Notes: generated from the sequence alone by a model not told the origin. 64,000 nt of DNA from Algicola sagamiensis DSM 14643 (GCF_000374485.1 NZ_KB894493.1:62001-126000), one strand, 5' to 3'. Counted from the stretch's first letter, positions 47,903 through 57,518 are shown. Numbers and translations: made by a program.

Positions 47903-48498
47903 ATTTGACGTTTATCTAACTGACACATGAGATAAATCATCGTCACGGCCAGACATATCAAAGCGAGTAGTCCCCAGTTTGGATGAAGAACACCGAGATC
48001 CTTCATCTTAAACATTGCCACGCAAAAGCTGATCAAATAGACATCTAGCATCACCCAAGAATCCAAATGACACACGACTCGGAATAGTTCCTGATGATGA
48101 CGTCGAGGCTGCATATATTTCAAAGTGATCGATAAATACAGTAAAACAAAAATGATAAGCGCTGGCGTCAACATGCTACAAAAGAAGACTAAAAGAGCCG
48201 TAAACCATTGCCCTTTAGTAAATAAGTGGAAAATACCATCAAACACAGAAGCATTCGTGATCATTCCAGCTTTCATTTCTACAGCCATCATCGGATAGAA
48301 ATTTGCAGGAATATAAAAAAACAGTCCGGTGAGAGTAAGGAGCAGGAGCATGGTTTCACTGTGAACCCACCCCGTTTCTAATTTCGAATGACAACGTGGG
48401 CAGCTTGCTTTCTGCCCAGCAAAGCAGTGCTCATGCATTTGCATGACTAAATCACAATGAGGGCAAATCACCATAAAGTCGTGTGGATCTCGTTCCAT
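47881..48498 (-). CDS. PqiA/LetA family protein, first half-gene
   Basis: A 205-residue membrane protein equivalent to the N-terminal half of LetA/YebS. An N-terminal zinc-ribbon (VICPHCDLVM ... CPRCHSKL) is followed by four helices carrying FYIPANFYPMM and LDSWVMLDVYLISFCVAM. In E. coli the two PqiA domains are one 427-residue LetA; here they are separate genes in different frames overlapping by 22 bases. The two-gene form occurs in other gammaproteobacteria. First gene of the letA-letA'-letB operon. Confidence 0.87.
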   Translation of the reverse strand: MERDPHDFMVICPHCDLVMQMHEHCFAGQKASCPRCHSKLETGWVHSETMLLLLTLTGLFFYIPANFYPMMAVEMKAGMITNASVFDGIFHLFTKGQWFTALLVFFCSMLTPALIIFVLLYLSITLKYMQPRRHHQELFRVVCHLDSWVMLDVYLISFCVAMFKMKDLGVLHPNWGLLALICLAVTMIYLMCQLDKRQIWEKLRH

Positions 48499-48731
48499 AA
48501 ATAACGTTCATACCTTTTCACGTTCAAACTTTTTAAAAGTCGCATATTCAGATCCGAGCAATGCTTATTCAGTGAATTGAAATAGACTATTGTATTTCGA
48601 AAAAATTCACTTAACTTTTGCTGGCGATATATGAAGTATTTAAAACAACACTCTTTAAATCAACACTTTTTCGGAGGAAAATCATATTTTTTGATGAGGT
48701 TTCGCCAAGTGCCTTATTTTCCGTCTTTTTT

Positions 48732-49346
48732 CTAACCAAAAAAGAGGCGCCAAAGCCAGCTGCGATTGAGATCTTCTTCACAACCTTTCAACTGCTTGCT
48801 ATACACTGCGGCTCTGTTTTTGACTTTTGAAGAAGCTTTCAATAAAAAGCCTTTGCTTCGAAATGTCTTACGTCGATAACCACCCCAACCTTCGTGGTAG
48901 TTTAAATATTGGCGGTAAGCATCCCATTTTGAGACTTTATTGATCTTATAAGTCTTGCTGATAAACCACCCCATAAAATCAATGGCATCATCAAACTCAT
49001 CGCGATCAGCACCGGAGTTACCAGTCTCCCGAATATAATCTTGCCAGGTTGGTGTTTTAGCCTGTGAATAGCCATATGCACTACTTACACGACCCCAAGG
49101 GATAAACCCAAGTAAGTAATCGCGAGGAGGAAGTGCATCCGCTCGAAATGATGACTCTTGATACATCATACTCATTGGCACATGAATTGGGACTCCCCAT
49201 TTATCTCGCATATCAGATGCAGCATCATACCAGTCACGACGCTCAAAAAAGATATCACAGAGGTTTTCGGGGTTTTCCGGTGGGGGTGTCGTGCACCCCA
49301 ATATCAGTTGAGAGCCTATCAAAACGAAAAGGCACTTCTTCTTCAT
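48732..49346 (-). CDS. Lipoprotein with lytic transglycosylase (SLT-like) domain
   Basis: A 204-residue lipoprotein: signal peptide with lipobox LILGC (Cys18). The catalytic Glu of SLT-type transglycosylases is in SMMYQESSFRADA, followed by GYSQAKTPTWQDY and the C-terminal YLNYHEGWGGY. Such enzymes cleave the glycan strands of peptidoglycan from the inner face of the outer membrane. It starts 17 bases downstream of the gshA stop, on the same strand, so it is probably cotranscribed with gshA. The 233 bp after it hold nothing that I can support. Confidence 0.82.
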   Translation of the reverse strand: MKKKCLFVLIGSQLILGCTTPPPENPENLCDIFFERRDWYDAASDMRDKWGVPIHVPMSMMYQESSFRADALPPRDYLLGFIPWGRVSSAYGYSQAKTPTWQDYIRETGNSGADRDEFDDAIDFMGWFISKTYKINKVSKWDAYRQYLNYHEGWGGYRRKTFRSKGFLLKASSKVKNRAAVYSKQLKGCEEDLNRSWLWRLFFG

Positions 49347-49363
49347 ATTTTTTAATGGCCTTG

Positions 49364-50950
49364 TTAGCGCGTATTTACGGTCACAAAGTAATCTTCAAGG
49401 AAATCAGAGAAACTTTGTTGTTCATTATCTTCCATGTTTTGTTGTTCTTGCTTAGACGCCTGAGCGCTTTGGATGAAAAATTCCTCAGAGTAAACTTGGT
49501 AATCATATTGATCCAGTTGTGACTGATATTGCTTCGCAAGGGCCAGACCTAGATTACCATTCGAGATATCTTGGCTGTTCATTTGCGTCAGCAATTGTCC
49601 AGATAATGTCTGTTCTGGATGTTCAACCATCTGAGCAACTTCATGGATCATCATCGCATAATCTTTTGTATCATAGGCAATATCAAAAACTTCAGCAATA
49701 GCAGCCATCTCGGATACAATTTCATTCATCCAGTCTTTGCCCAAAATTTCCTTATTTTGACGTTGCAATATCAATTCGGGGTGACGACCATGAGAGACAA
49801 TACCTGCTAAGTTTTTATCCACTTCCGTATATTCCTCACGAGACATTTCTGGTGAGTCACACCATAAACACCAAGCAAGAAATACATCTAAAAACAACAC
49901 TTGCTGCTTGCTGATCCCAATATCTTCAAATGGGTTTACATCCAGTGCACGTACTTCAATGTACTCCACGCCTCTTCTTTCGAGGGCTTGCGTCGGCGAT
50001 TCATTGGTTTTTGGGGTTCGCTTAGGACGAATAGGCGAGTAAAATTCGTTTTCGATTTGTAAGACGTTATCATTTAACTGGCGATATACGCCATTTTCTG
50101 CAATCCCAATTTGTGCATAGTCCGCTGAAGGAGTATTAATCGCTTCACGCAAACCACTGGTGTACTGAACGAGCTTATTGTAACAGATATTCAGTTCGCC
50201 CTGAGCATGGTTGGTATAGCCCAAATCTCCCATCCGAATTGAAGTGCCGTATTCTAAATAAAGAGAACCTTCATCCCGTGCCTGAAAATCCAGCGCTGTT
50301 TCCTGCCCTTGTAAGAATGATTTACAAATCGCTGGTGAAGCACCAAACAAATAAACAATCAGCCATGCGTGTCGCTTAAAATTACGGATCAAGTCAAAAT
50401 ACTTTTGTGAAATGTAATCTTGATCTGCATTTGATTTCCCTTCCAACTCAGCCAAAGCTTGCCACATACTTTGAGAGAAGGATAAGTTAAAGTGAACGCC
50501 AGAAATTGCCTGCATCATGCTGCCATAGCGGTTTTTCAACCCTTCACGATACACACGTTTCATTTGGCCGATATTTGAATGACCATAATACGCCAGCGGT
50601 ATTTCATCTTCATGCTGTACGAAGCACGGCATACTGATTGGCCATAAAAACTCATCACGAATATGATGGTTCACATATTTGTGAATATCTCGGAGTTGCG
50701 CCAGCGTTTCATCGATTGACTCTCCAGCAGGAGTAATAAATTCCAATAACGCTTCAGAGAAGTCCGTTGTAATTTGTCCGTGCGTTAACGCCGAACCTAA
50801 GCTTTCAGGGTGCTTTTTTTGGGAGACCTTCCCTGTATTTGGGTCCATCCGCAGCGATTCACGTTCGATGCCACGACGAATGCCAGTAATGGCTTGAACA
50901 TGTTGACTTTGACTCAAAAAGTCCAGTCGTTCTTTTAATTGCTGGTTCAA
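49364..50950 (-). CDS. gshA: Glutamate-cysteine ligase
   Basis: A 528-residue proteobacterial-type glutamate-cysteine ligase, the first step of glutathione synthesis. Motifs: GIRRGIERESLRM, LGSALTHGQITTDFSEALLEFITP, WPISMPCF, SGVHFNLSFS and RALDVNPFEDIGI. All starts near the N terminus are TTG. The one at 50950 has GAGGA six bases upstream, while the TTG at 50956 sits directly on it, so I use 50950. E. coli gshA also starts with TTG, a known brake on its expression. Confidence 0.95.
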   Translation of the reverse strand: MNQQLKERLDFLSQSQHVQAITGIRRGIERESLRMDPNTGKVSQKKHPESLGSALTHGQITTDFSEALLEFITPAGESIDETLAQLRDIHKYVNHHIRDEFLWPISMPCFVQHEDEIPLAYYGHSNIGQMKRVYREGLKNRYGSMMQAISGVHFNLSFSQSMWQALAELEGKSNADQDYISQKYFDLIRNFKRHAWLIVYLFGASPAICKSFLQGQETALDFQARDEGSLYLEYGTSIRMGDLGYTNHAQGELNICYNKLVQYTSGLREAINTPSADYAQIGIAENGVYRQLNDNVLQIENEFYSPIRPKRTPKTNESPTQALERRGVEYIEVRALDVNPFEDIGISKQQVLFLDVFLAWCLWCDSPEMSREEYTEVDKNLAGIVSHGRHPELILQRQNKEILGKDWMNEIVSEMAAIAEVFDIAYDTKDYAMMIHEVAQMVEHPEQTLSGQLLTQMNSQDISNGNLGLALAKQYQSQLDQYDYQVYSEEFFIQSAQASKQEQQNMEDNEQQSFSDFLEDYFVTVNTR

Positions 50951-51086
50951 AATCAATCCTCGTACTAAAGCGGTTTAAATATCAAAGTTATGTGTGGGGA
51001 ACTAATACCATTTTCAATCCCCACAGACATATTAAGCCCAAAAACAATCCATTTTAATGAAAAATAATTTTTCATTAATTTGCAGT

Positions 51087-53909
51087 CTATTCAGACATAA
51101 CTTGTACAAAAAAGCTTTTCTTTAAATCGTCCAAAACTTTATTCTTATCACCCACCACAATGATAAAAGCTTTTTCCAGTGGGATTTTATTTGCTATCGA
51201 GGCGGCCTGGGATACAGTCAAGCTCTCTATCCAATCACGCTGTTGAACATCAAAGTCTTTCGGGGGTTGGTATTCGAAAATATCTTGTAAAAACATTGCT
51301 TTTTGCCCCGGAGCTTCAAAACGTAAAGCATCTTTTTCTAAATAGGCGCTTTTTAACATCTCTATTTGTTCTGGTGTCGGCCCAGATTCAACATACTGAT
51401 TTAATATCGCCATAAGGTCGACCAGCGCTTCTTTCGTTTTATCTGCTTGAACATCTGTGGCAACCACAAACTGTCCTTGTGTTTTACCGCCAACAAAATA
51501 GCTGTTTGCACCATACGTGATCCCTTTATCCTTACGCAATCGATTATTTAGAATCGATGAAAAACCTCCGCCCAAAGGATAATTAACAACACTTAATTTG
51601 AAATAGTCACCTAAAAAGTCAAAATTTGGTCCAGGTGCAACAAAGCGGATCAGAGACTGGGATGCGTTCTCTTTATGAATAAAATAAATTGTTTTCCCAT
51701 CACTATGATGCTCCTGAGGTTCTTCCTTCACGGAATAACTTGGTCCCTGCCATTTTTCAAGCGGTTTTAATTGCCTTAAAACTTTTTCCTTTTCCAAATT
51801 AGATACAACGATGAGTTGGGCATGCGCAGGCGTCACATATTGCTTATAAAATTGTTTGACATCTTTTAGCTGGATCTTGCTCAACGATTCTGTTGTCCCA
51901 ATATCACGAATTGCGTGACGAGTTCCTTTGTAAAGTAGTTTTCTGATTGCATCAGAAGCGATAGCTGACGGGTCCAGCTTCGCTGCCTGAAGCTGTTCAA
52001 TAAACTGAGACTTCACCTTTTGGAATTCTACATCTTCAAAAGCTGGATTACGCATCTTTTCCATAAATAAAACAAGCGCGGGTTCAAATCGTTCGCTGAG
52101 TACCATTAAATCCGCACCAAATGTGCGCCCAGCAACATGAAATGAAATGGATGCACCATGCCGTTCAATCGCATCAGATATCGCTTCTGTCGAGTAGTGA
52201 CGTGTTGATTCATTCATCAGCCGAGCCGTTAAACTAGCCAAGCCCTCTTTTCCTTTTGGATCAAGCAAACGCCCGCCTTCCAATGTCAGCAGCATATCTG
52301 TCACTGGAACTTCATCCGATTGCATGCCAAGAACACGAAGTCCATTCGATAACTCAGCCTCCCAATATTCAGGTGCTGGTACAGGCTGAGGTTTTCCTTT
52401 TTGAGGAATAGCGCTGCGATCAAATGTTTCTGGCGTTATGCGTAATGGTTGAATCGGCAATGCATGAGTTACTCTCGGAGAATCTGGTTGATAATTGGGT
52501 GCTGCTGCCTGAATTTCTTTTTGTCCTTCTGGAACCACACTCAACAATAATGCTGGGCTATTTTGAATATACTGGCGGTACATCGCAACAACATGTGCTT
52601 CCGTGACATTAGCATAACGAGCTAAATCGGCTTCTATTTCACCAGGTGTTCCATAATAAGTTTCATAGTGACTCAAAGCAGCAGCCTTACCTGCAATCGT
52701 CGCCATACTCATAATCGTGGCCGCTTTGAGGTTATTCCGAAGCCTTTCTACATCCTGTTTTTTGATGCCTCTATCTTCAATTTGCGACATGACCTCGAAA
52801 ATCTTGTCCTTTAACTGGGCAAGCGAAAGTCCGCTCGATGGATTGAGGATGGCTTGTATTTCAAATTCACAAGCGTGATCCCGACAAGGGTGAGAAGCAG
52901 ATACTTGCAGCACATCTCCACTTTTAACCAACGCTTTATATAACAACGATGATTTACCACCACCAAGCACTTTCGCAAGCATATCTAATGCAACTTCATC
53001 CTCTCCTCTTGGCGGCACTGTTGGCCAGGTAATGCTTATAAGGGGTAAGTGAATTTTGTCTTCCAATGTGACATATCGCCATTCCTTGAGCTGTGCTCGT
53101 GGAACACCTTGACGCTCAAAGTCACCATTTTTGGGGATTGAACCAAAATACTTAGTGATCCAATTCAGTACTTGAGATTCGTTAAAATCACCAGCAATGG
53201 TTAAAATTGCATTGTTCGGTGCGTACCATTTTGAAAAAAATTGACGTACATCATCCAAAGTTGCCCGTTCTAAATCGGCCATTGAGCCAATCGGATCCCA
53301 ACTATACGGATGACCTGCGGGGTAAAGATTTTTTGCGATGGTTTCATGGATACGGCCGTACGGGCGATTTTCTATTCGCATTCGCCGTTCATTTTTAACA
53401 ACTTCTCTTTCTTTATCGAACTTATCTTGGTTCAACGACTCAAGCAAAAAGCCCATTCGATCGGCTTCAATCCATAAAATTCGTTCTAAGTGGCCATTAG
53501 GAACCGTATGGTAGTAATTCGTTTGATCTGAACTAGTTGCCCCATTGAAGTCCCCTCCCGTTTGCTGTTGTAGTCGCTCATATAATGCCTGAGGAATATG
53601 CTTAGAACCTTTAAACATCATATGCTCAAACAAATGTGCAAAACCAGTTTTTCCAATTTCTTCATCTGCTGAGCCAACTTTATAAGTCATACCGACATGG
53701 ACTGCTGGGTCAGAATGGTCTTGATGTAAGATGACAGTTAGACCATTTTGTAGTTTAAATTTCCGATATGGGATTTGAAGATCATTCTGTTTTTCCACAG
53801 ATTCAACAAGTTCAGCGGTCTCCTGAGGTTCAATTGGGGAAACTTGTACTGGTTTGGTACAGCCCAGAAGTACGCCTGCCGCGACGAATGCAACAACGAT
53901 GGCTTTCAT
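51087..53909 (-). CDS. M16 (pitrilysin) family zinc metallopeptidase, lipoprotein
   Basis: A 940-residue two-lobed M16 peptidase. The ATG at 53909 begins a lipoprotein signal (MKAIVVAFVAAGVLLGC, Cys17) with AGGA upstream; the longer frame adds eight residues. The first lobe has the inverted zinc motif HLFEH (HxxEH) in GFAHLFEHMMFKGS with a downstream Glu region NERRMRIENRPYG. The second lobe (from about 530, ELSNGLRVLGM) lacks it, as is usual. Members degrade small peptides in the periplasm or at the outer membrane. Monocistronic. Confidence 0.92.
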   Translation of the reverse strand: MKAIVVAFVAAGVLLGCTKPVQVSPIEPQETAELVESVEKQNDLQIPYRKFKLQNGLTVILHQDHSDPAVHVGMTYKVGSADEEIGKTGFAHLFEHMMFKGSKHIPQALYERLQQQTGGDFNGATSSDQTNYYHTVPNGHLERILWIEADRMGFLLESLNQDKFDKEREVVKNERRMRIENRPYGRIHETIAKNLYPAGHPYSWDPIGSMADLERATLDDVRQFFSKWYAPNNAILTIAGDFNESQVLNWITKYFGSIPKNGDFERQGVPRAQLKEWRYVTLEDKIHLPLISITWPTVPPRGEDEVALDMLAKVLGGGKSSLLYKALVKSGDVLQVSASHPCRDHACEFEIQAILNPSSGLSLAQLKDKIFEVMSQIEDRGIKKQDVERLRNNLKAATIMSMATIAGKAAALSHYETYYGTPGEIEADLARYANVTEAHVVAMYRQYIQNSPALLLSVVPEGQKEIQAAAPNYQPDSPRVTHALPIQPLRITPETFDRSAIPQKGKPQPVPAPEYWEAELSNGLRVLGMQSDEVPVTDMLLTLEGGRLLDPKGKEGLASLTARLMNESTRHYSTEAISDAIERHGASISFHVAGRTFGADLMVLSERFEPALVLFMEKMRNPAFEDVEFQKVKSQFIEQLQAAKLDPSAIASDAIRKLLYKGTRHAIRDIGTTESLSKIQLKDVKQFYKQYVTPAHAQLIVVSNLEKEKVLRQLKPLEKWQGPSYSVKEEPQEHHSDGKTIYFIHKENASQSLIRFVAPGPNFDFLGDYFKLSVVNYPLGGGFSSILNNRLRKDKGITYGANSYFVGGKTQGQFVVATDVQADKTKEALVDLMAILNQYVESGPTPEQIEMLKSAYLEKDALRFEAPGQKAMFLQDIFEYQPPKDFDVQQRDWIESLTVSQAASIANKIPLEKAFIIVVGDKNKVLDDLKKSFFVQVMSE

Positions 53910-54113
53910 GATAATCCTGTCGTTTTTTCTCAATATTTAAATGGCACACAGGGTAGACAAGTAAATATCATAATAAATTCTTATTTTAGTTCTAAATCCC
54001 ATCGAACAGTTGATCTTTTTCAATGGGCTTGCTCTCGTCAGCACTATATCAAACCCGCAAGAATATTACTTCCCTTCTTTCAAAGGTGCTGATAGGGTTT
54101 ATGTTTTCTGCGA

Positions 54114-54758
54114 ATGGGTGATGTATCAATGACTTTTTCTCATACAATTTACTGTGTTGGGCGTAATTATGTCGATCACGCCAAAGAACTCAATAATCCA
54201 ATTTCACAAGAACCCGTTATTTTTACCAAGACCGCCTCATCCGTGACAAAATTTCATGAAAATACATCAATTCCTTTATCACTTGGCCGATGTGACCATG
54301 AGCTGGAAATTGCTGTTCAAATCAATCAAGATTTATATCAACAACCCATGTCGGTTTGTCAGACAACAGTTTCTCACTTAGCACTTGCATTAGACTTAAC
54401 ACGAAGAGAAAAGCAGTCTGAGTTGAAGTCACAAAAACTGCCCTGGACCTTGGCAAAAAGCTTTCCAAATGCCTGCATTCTTGGTGATTTCCATGATGCA
54501 GCAAATGTCCACTTAGATGATATTTCTTTTACATTGAAGATAAATGGTGAAATCAGGCAACACGGAAATACAAAGGACATGATTTTCGATATCCACCAGC
54601 TGATCCATTTTATTCAACTGAATATTCCCATCAAATCTGGCGATATTATTCTTACGGGGACACCTGAGGGAGTTGGCCCTCTTCATGATGGTGATAAGTT
54701 GGAAGCTTTTTTTGGCCCAGGAAAACACAAAGAAACGTGTACTGTTCATCGGAAATAA
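54114..54758 (+). CDS. Fumarylacetoacetate hydrolase family protein
   Basis: A 214-residue FAH-fold enzyme. Motifs: YCVGRNYVDHAKEL at the N terminus, metal ligands around HELEIAVQI (Glu-x-Glu), LDLTRRE, KSFPNACILGDF and the C-terminal GDIILTGTPEGVGPL. Family members hydrolyse acylpyruvates or decarboxylate oxaloacetate (FAHD1/YcgM type). The exact substrate is not predictable, but the length and motif set are closest to the acylpyruvase/oxaloacetate decarboxylase group. An internal ATG at 54129 is an equally good start. It stands alone between two minus-strand operons. Confidence 0.9.
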   Translation: MGDVSMTFSHTIYCVGRNYVDHAKELNNPISQEPVIFTKTASSVTKFHENTSIPLSLGRCDHELEIAVQINQDLYQQPMSVCQTTVSHLALALDLTRREKQSELKSQKLPWTLAKSFPNACILGDFHDAANVHLDDISFTLKINGEIRQHGNTKDMIFDIHQLIHFIQLNIPIKSGDIILTGTPEGVGPLHDGDKLEAFFGPGKHKETCTVHRK

Positions 54759-54968
54759 TTGGTATTGAGTATCACGAGTCTCGCACCAGTGATTTATAAA
54801 AGAGTATTTTACGCACTGATTGCGAAAAGCCCTTTAAACCAATAGCCGTATTATTAATACAATGACAACCAACAAATTTTTGATGGCTTTTCAAGGATTA
54901 TTTTAACGTCTGTTGCCTTTGATCGAAGGAAAGGGCTTATTGACCGTTTGGAAATTTACGCTGATACC

Positions 54969-55304
54969 CTAGTAATATAGACAAATGAATTTCTCTACTT
55001 TTTTCTTGTCACCGTGCTTTTCCTTACCACCGTGCCAACCACAATAGCTGAAGTATTCCTTCAACTCTTCAGGGTAACGTTTATTCTCAACTTGTAATTC
55101 AACACGCCCTTGAAAATACAACTGGCCATCTTTTTTGTTTCGTAAATTTGATTGACCTGTGATATTAAAATCCTCAGGTAGGTTAGAAAAAGTGACGACG
55201 TAACCACCTTCATCTTCTTCGACCTTTAAACCATTCGTCGCACATGCTTGATAAGAAAAAAGAGTTAGACATGTTATTGAAATCAGTTGTTTAAAAATTG
55301 ACAT
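54969..55304 (-). CDS. Small exported protein, candidate immunity protein
   Basis: A 111-residue protein starting at ATG 55304 with AAGGA 7 bases upstream; the longer frame (55397) adds an unlikely extension. The signal peptide MSIFKQLISITCLTLFSYQACA is split here as an N-region and a hydrophobic core ending near residue 22. The mature part is about 89 residues, beta-rich and charged, with two Cys (YFSYCGWHGG, FICLYY). It follows the T6SS-linked unknown genes by about 165 bases on the same strand. Periplasmic immunity proteins are typically of this size and location, but I recognise no family, so the role is inferred from position only. Confidence 0.55.
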   Translation of the reverse strand: MSIFKQLISITCLTLFSYQACATNGLKVEEDEGGYVVTFSNLPEDFNITGQSNLRNKKDGQLYFQGRVELQVENKRYPEELKEYFSYCGWHGGKEKHGDKKKVEKFICLYY

Positions 55305-55470
55305 ATGTATTCCTTCAATCACTTGAAGCGTCATTCTAGAGAAGCGAAACTTAACGGAACATGAATCAAACCAAAAGATGGGGAAATTTAAATTCAATTG
55401 AACAAATTACAATCAAAAACCCGGATTTCTGTATTCTTTTTGACCCAAATCGGGGTTGGATAAACCCACC

Positions 55471-56433
55471 TCACCCTTTCGTTGGGAAGTGCTGCGCGAT
55501 ACTCCAGTTCACTTTAGCGGACTCCCCTTTATCTAAACGAGTTTTGACCTGACTTTGAGATTCCGTCGCATTGAGGGTTACTTGGGTGTGTTGTACTGTT
55601 GAGTCTGTATAAGTCGAACCTGTCTTTTTACGAGAAACCCCAACATCCCCACCCATATCTTGTTTTAACTTTAATGATGCAGAACCTTTAAAGTCACCGA
55701 TTTGGCTTTTATCACCAGATGTTAATGTGCTAGCTGTTGTTCTCGCCATTTCTACAGAGCGATTATAGGCTTCGTAGGAACTGAATTTCGAAGAAACTTT
55801 AGTTTTTGCGCCAGAATTCACACCTAGCATCTTCCCTGTATCAATTCGTTCTTGAAGTTGTGACATCGTCAATACCGGATCATGTTTTCCGAGATGCCCA
55901 GCACCACTACTATCTGCGCGGAATAGTGCATGGCCATCCGAGGCGTTTTCTGTTTGCACAGCTTTTGAAGCTTCTTGAAATTCAGAATGGCTCCCGTATT
56001 TGGTCCGTTGCCATTCCTTACTTTTTGGCGTGAATACGGTATTGGTGAAATCAGAACTACCATCAGAAAAAGTTGAATGCCCATTGCCAAATCCAAAAGT
56101 TGGATCTGCGATTTTTTTGCCTCCAATATCTAGCTCAGGTCTGTCTTTTCCGGTTGCAACGAATACATCGGAACTAGAGGGTAGCGTATGCCCTTGTTCA
56201 AGCTGCTTTTTGATCCGGTCGCGTTTTGCCTGATAAGCTTCGCTTTTTGCTTGAGTTGATGATGAAGTTGGTTGGTTTAGTTGTGTTCCCTGAGGCTGTT
56301 CAATGGAAGTCGATGCTTGAGATTCCATCTCTGCCTTTTTCGCTTTTCTTTGACGAACTAATTCTTTCATTGGGCTTTCGGAGAAGCTTCCTTCCCCGAC
56401 AAGCACCGCTCTTCGTTCAGATACACTACTCAT
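55471..56433 (-). CDS. Unknown T6SS-linked protein with toxin-like C-terminal pattern
   Basis: A 320-residue protein without signal peptide or membrane segment. The N-terminal 90 residues are Ser/Gln/Lys-rich and look disordered. The middle has the short runs GFGNGHSTFSDGSSDF and HALFRADSSGAGHLGKH. From about 178 the order GHLGKH ... LT.SQLQERI.TG ... SSKFSSYEAYNRSVEMA resembles the layout (GH..KH, LT..QL..R...G, SS.F.S....A) seen at the ends of Rhs and haemagglutinin polymorphic toxins, including RNase-like ones. I cannot name the family. ATG 56433 is preferred over GTG 56439. It sits 65-70 bases after the caspase-like gene. Confidence 0.6.
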   Translation of the reverse strand: MSSVSERRAVLVGEGSFSESPMKELVRQRKAKKAEMESQASTSIEQPQGTQLNQPTSSSTQAKSEAYQAKRDRIKKQLEQGHTLPSSSDVFVATGKDRPELDIGGKKIADPTFGFGNGHSTFSDGSSDFTNTVFTPKSKEWQRTKYGSHSEFQEASKAVQTENASDGHALFRADSSGAGHLGKHDPVLTMSQLQERIDTGKMLGVNSGAKTKVSSKFSSYEAYNRSVEMARTTASTLTSGDKSQIGDFKGSASLKLKQDMGGDVGVSRKKTGSTYTDSTVQHTQVTLNATESQSQVKTRLDKGESAKVNWSIAQHFPTKG

Positions 56434-56504
56434 TGACACAACCTATTTGTGAACCCTGATTCCAACTGGTAAAAGCAAGGGACATGCCAGTATCAATCTG
56501 TATT

Positions 56505-57518
56505 TTATGGATCATTAAAATCAGTTTTAGAGCGCTTCGTATCACTGCGTTTAAAATGCGATTTGGGATCTTTTTGATCGCCAATGACCGTTGGCATATG
56601 GCGTGACTTTTTATCCTTGATCATTCCAAATTCTAAACTTTGTACGTTATCCCATGCACCCTGTCCTGTTGGTCCCATATAGCCAATGACTTGATTATGC
56701 CGCTGCTTCATTGAACCATTTTTATTTCTCTTGTTTGTGTCGCTATGCAGCTCACTTTGTAATGTTCCAGCGAATGTATCATCCCATTGACCAGCCATTT
56801 TCATATCTAATGTGTGATCTTTGAGGTGTTGATCTAAGGTTCCCCTCGGCTCATTGGTTAAATCTTTTGCTGTACCACTAAAACAAGAATTTGCCCTGAC
56901 TTGTGCTGATTCAGGTAAATCCATCTTGTTTAGCATGGATGCAACTTCCCTTGCATGAACTTTTTGGTGGGTATCAGAATATATGTTCGCATCCCCTGCT
57001 GAACCATGCCCTTGTGTATAAACAACAGGGTGTTGGCCCTTATCCAATCCTTTGAAGTCCATCATCGCAGAACCGGATTGAGACCAGTCATGAAGCTGCT
57101 GAAGTGTACTTTTATTGAGTTGGTCACTATCCGATAAACTCCCACTGCCCATTTGAGATAAAAAGTGATTTGCAAAGGCATGAAAGTTTTTACGTTGATC
57201 ATCATCTTTAAAGACAGGACGAACCGCTGGCCTTTTTCCATCAATGGCATGACGCCCCATGCCAAACGAATTAAAAAATAGATTTTGAACATTATCATGT
57301 GGTGACACAATGTAACGCTGTTGAAATTCAGGTGGTGCCTTGAGCTTTTTACGCATATCCACAGCTTCTTGGTGGACATGATTCGGCTGCCCTTGTACCT
57401 TATCTGGTGGCGTAAACTGCCGTTGTGATACTTTGTCGAGATGATCTTTGACACTGGAATAGAGTGCCCCTCCTGAGAGCCCTTTCTGCACAGCTTCTCT
57501 CTTTGACTTGCTACTCAT
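56505..57518 (-). CDS. Putative clan CD (caspase/C80-like) cysteine peptidase, T6SS-linked
   Basis: A 337-residue protein with a perfect ribosome-binding site (AAGGAGGTGA). No signal peptide or membrane segment. The region VVYTQGHGSAGDANIYSD (His171-Gly) followed 41 residues later by VRANSCFSGTAKDL (Cys212) gives the His-Gly ... small-residue-Cys arrangement of clan CD peptidases such as caspases, metacaspases and the C80 domain of MARTX toxins. The preceding strands are hydrophobic, as required. The N-terminal 160 residues (including VSPHDNVQNLFFNSFGMGRH) and the basic C terminus are unrecognised. It lies 82 bases after tssA, so it is likely a T6SS effector or a processing protease. Confidence 0.65.
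   Translation of the reverse strand: MSSKSKREAVQKGLSGGALYSSVKDHLDKVSQRQFTPPDKVQGQPNHVHQEAVDMRKKLKAPPEFQQRYIVSPHDNVQNLFFNSFGMGRHAIDGKRPAVRPVFKDDDQRKNFHAFANHFLSQMGSGSLSDSDQLNKSTLQQLHDWSQSGSAMMDFKGLDKGQHPVVYTQGHGSAGDANIYSDTHQKVHAREVASMLNKMDLPESAQVRANSCFSGTAKDLTNEPRGTLDQHLKDHTLDMKMAGQWDDTFAGTLQSELHSDTNKRNKNGSMKQRHNQVIGYMGPTGQGAWDNVQSLEFGMIKDKKSRHMPTVIGDQKDPKSHFKRSDTKRSKTDFNDP

Noticed and set aside
55471-56433. Cholera-toxin-type ADP-ribosyltransferase, suggested by LFRADS
   Set aside because: The similarity is limited to six residues, and the later STS and Glu motifs of that family are not evident.
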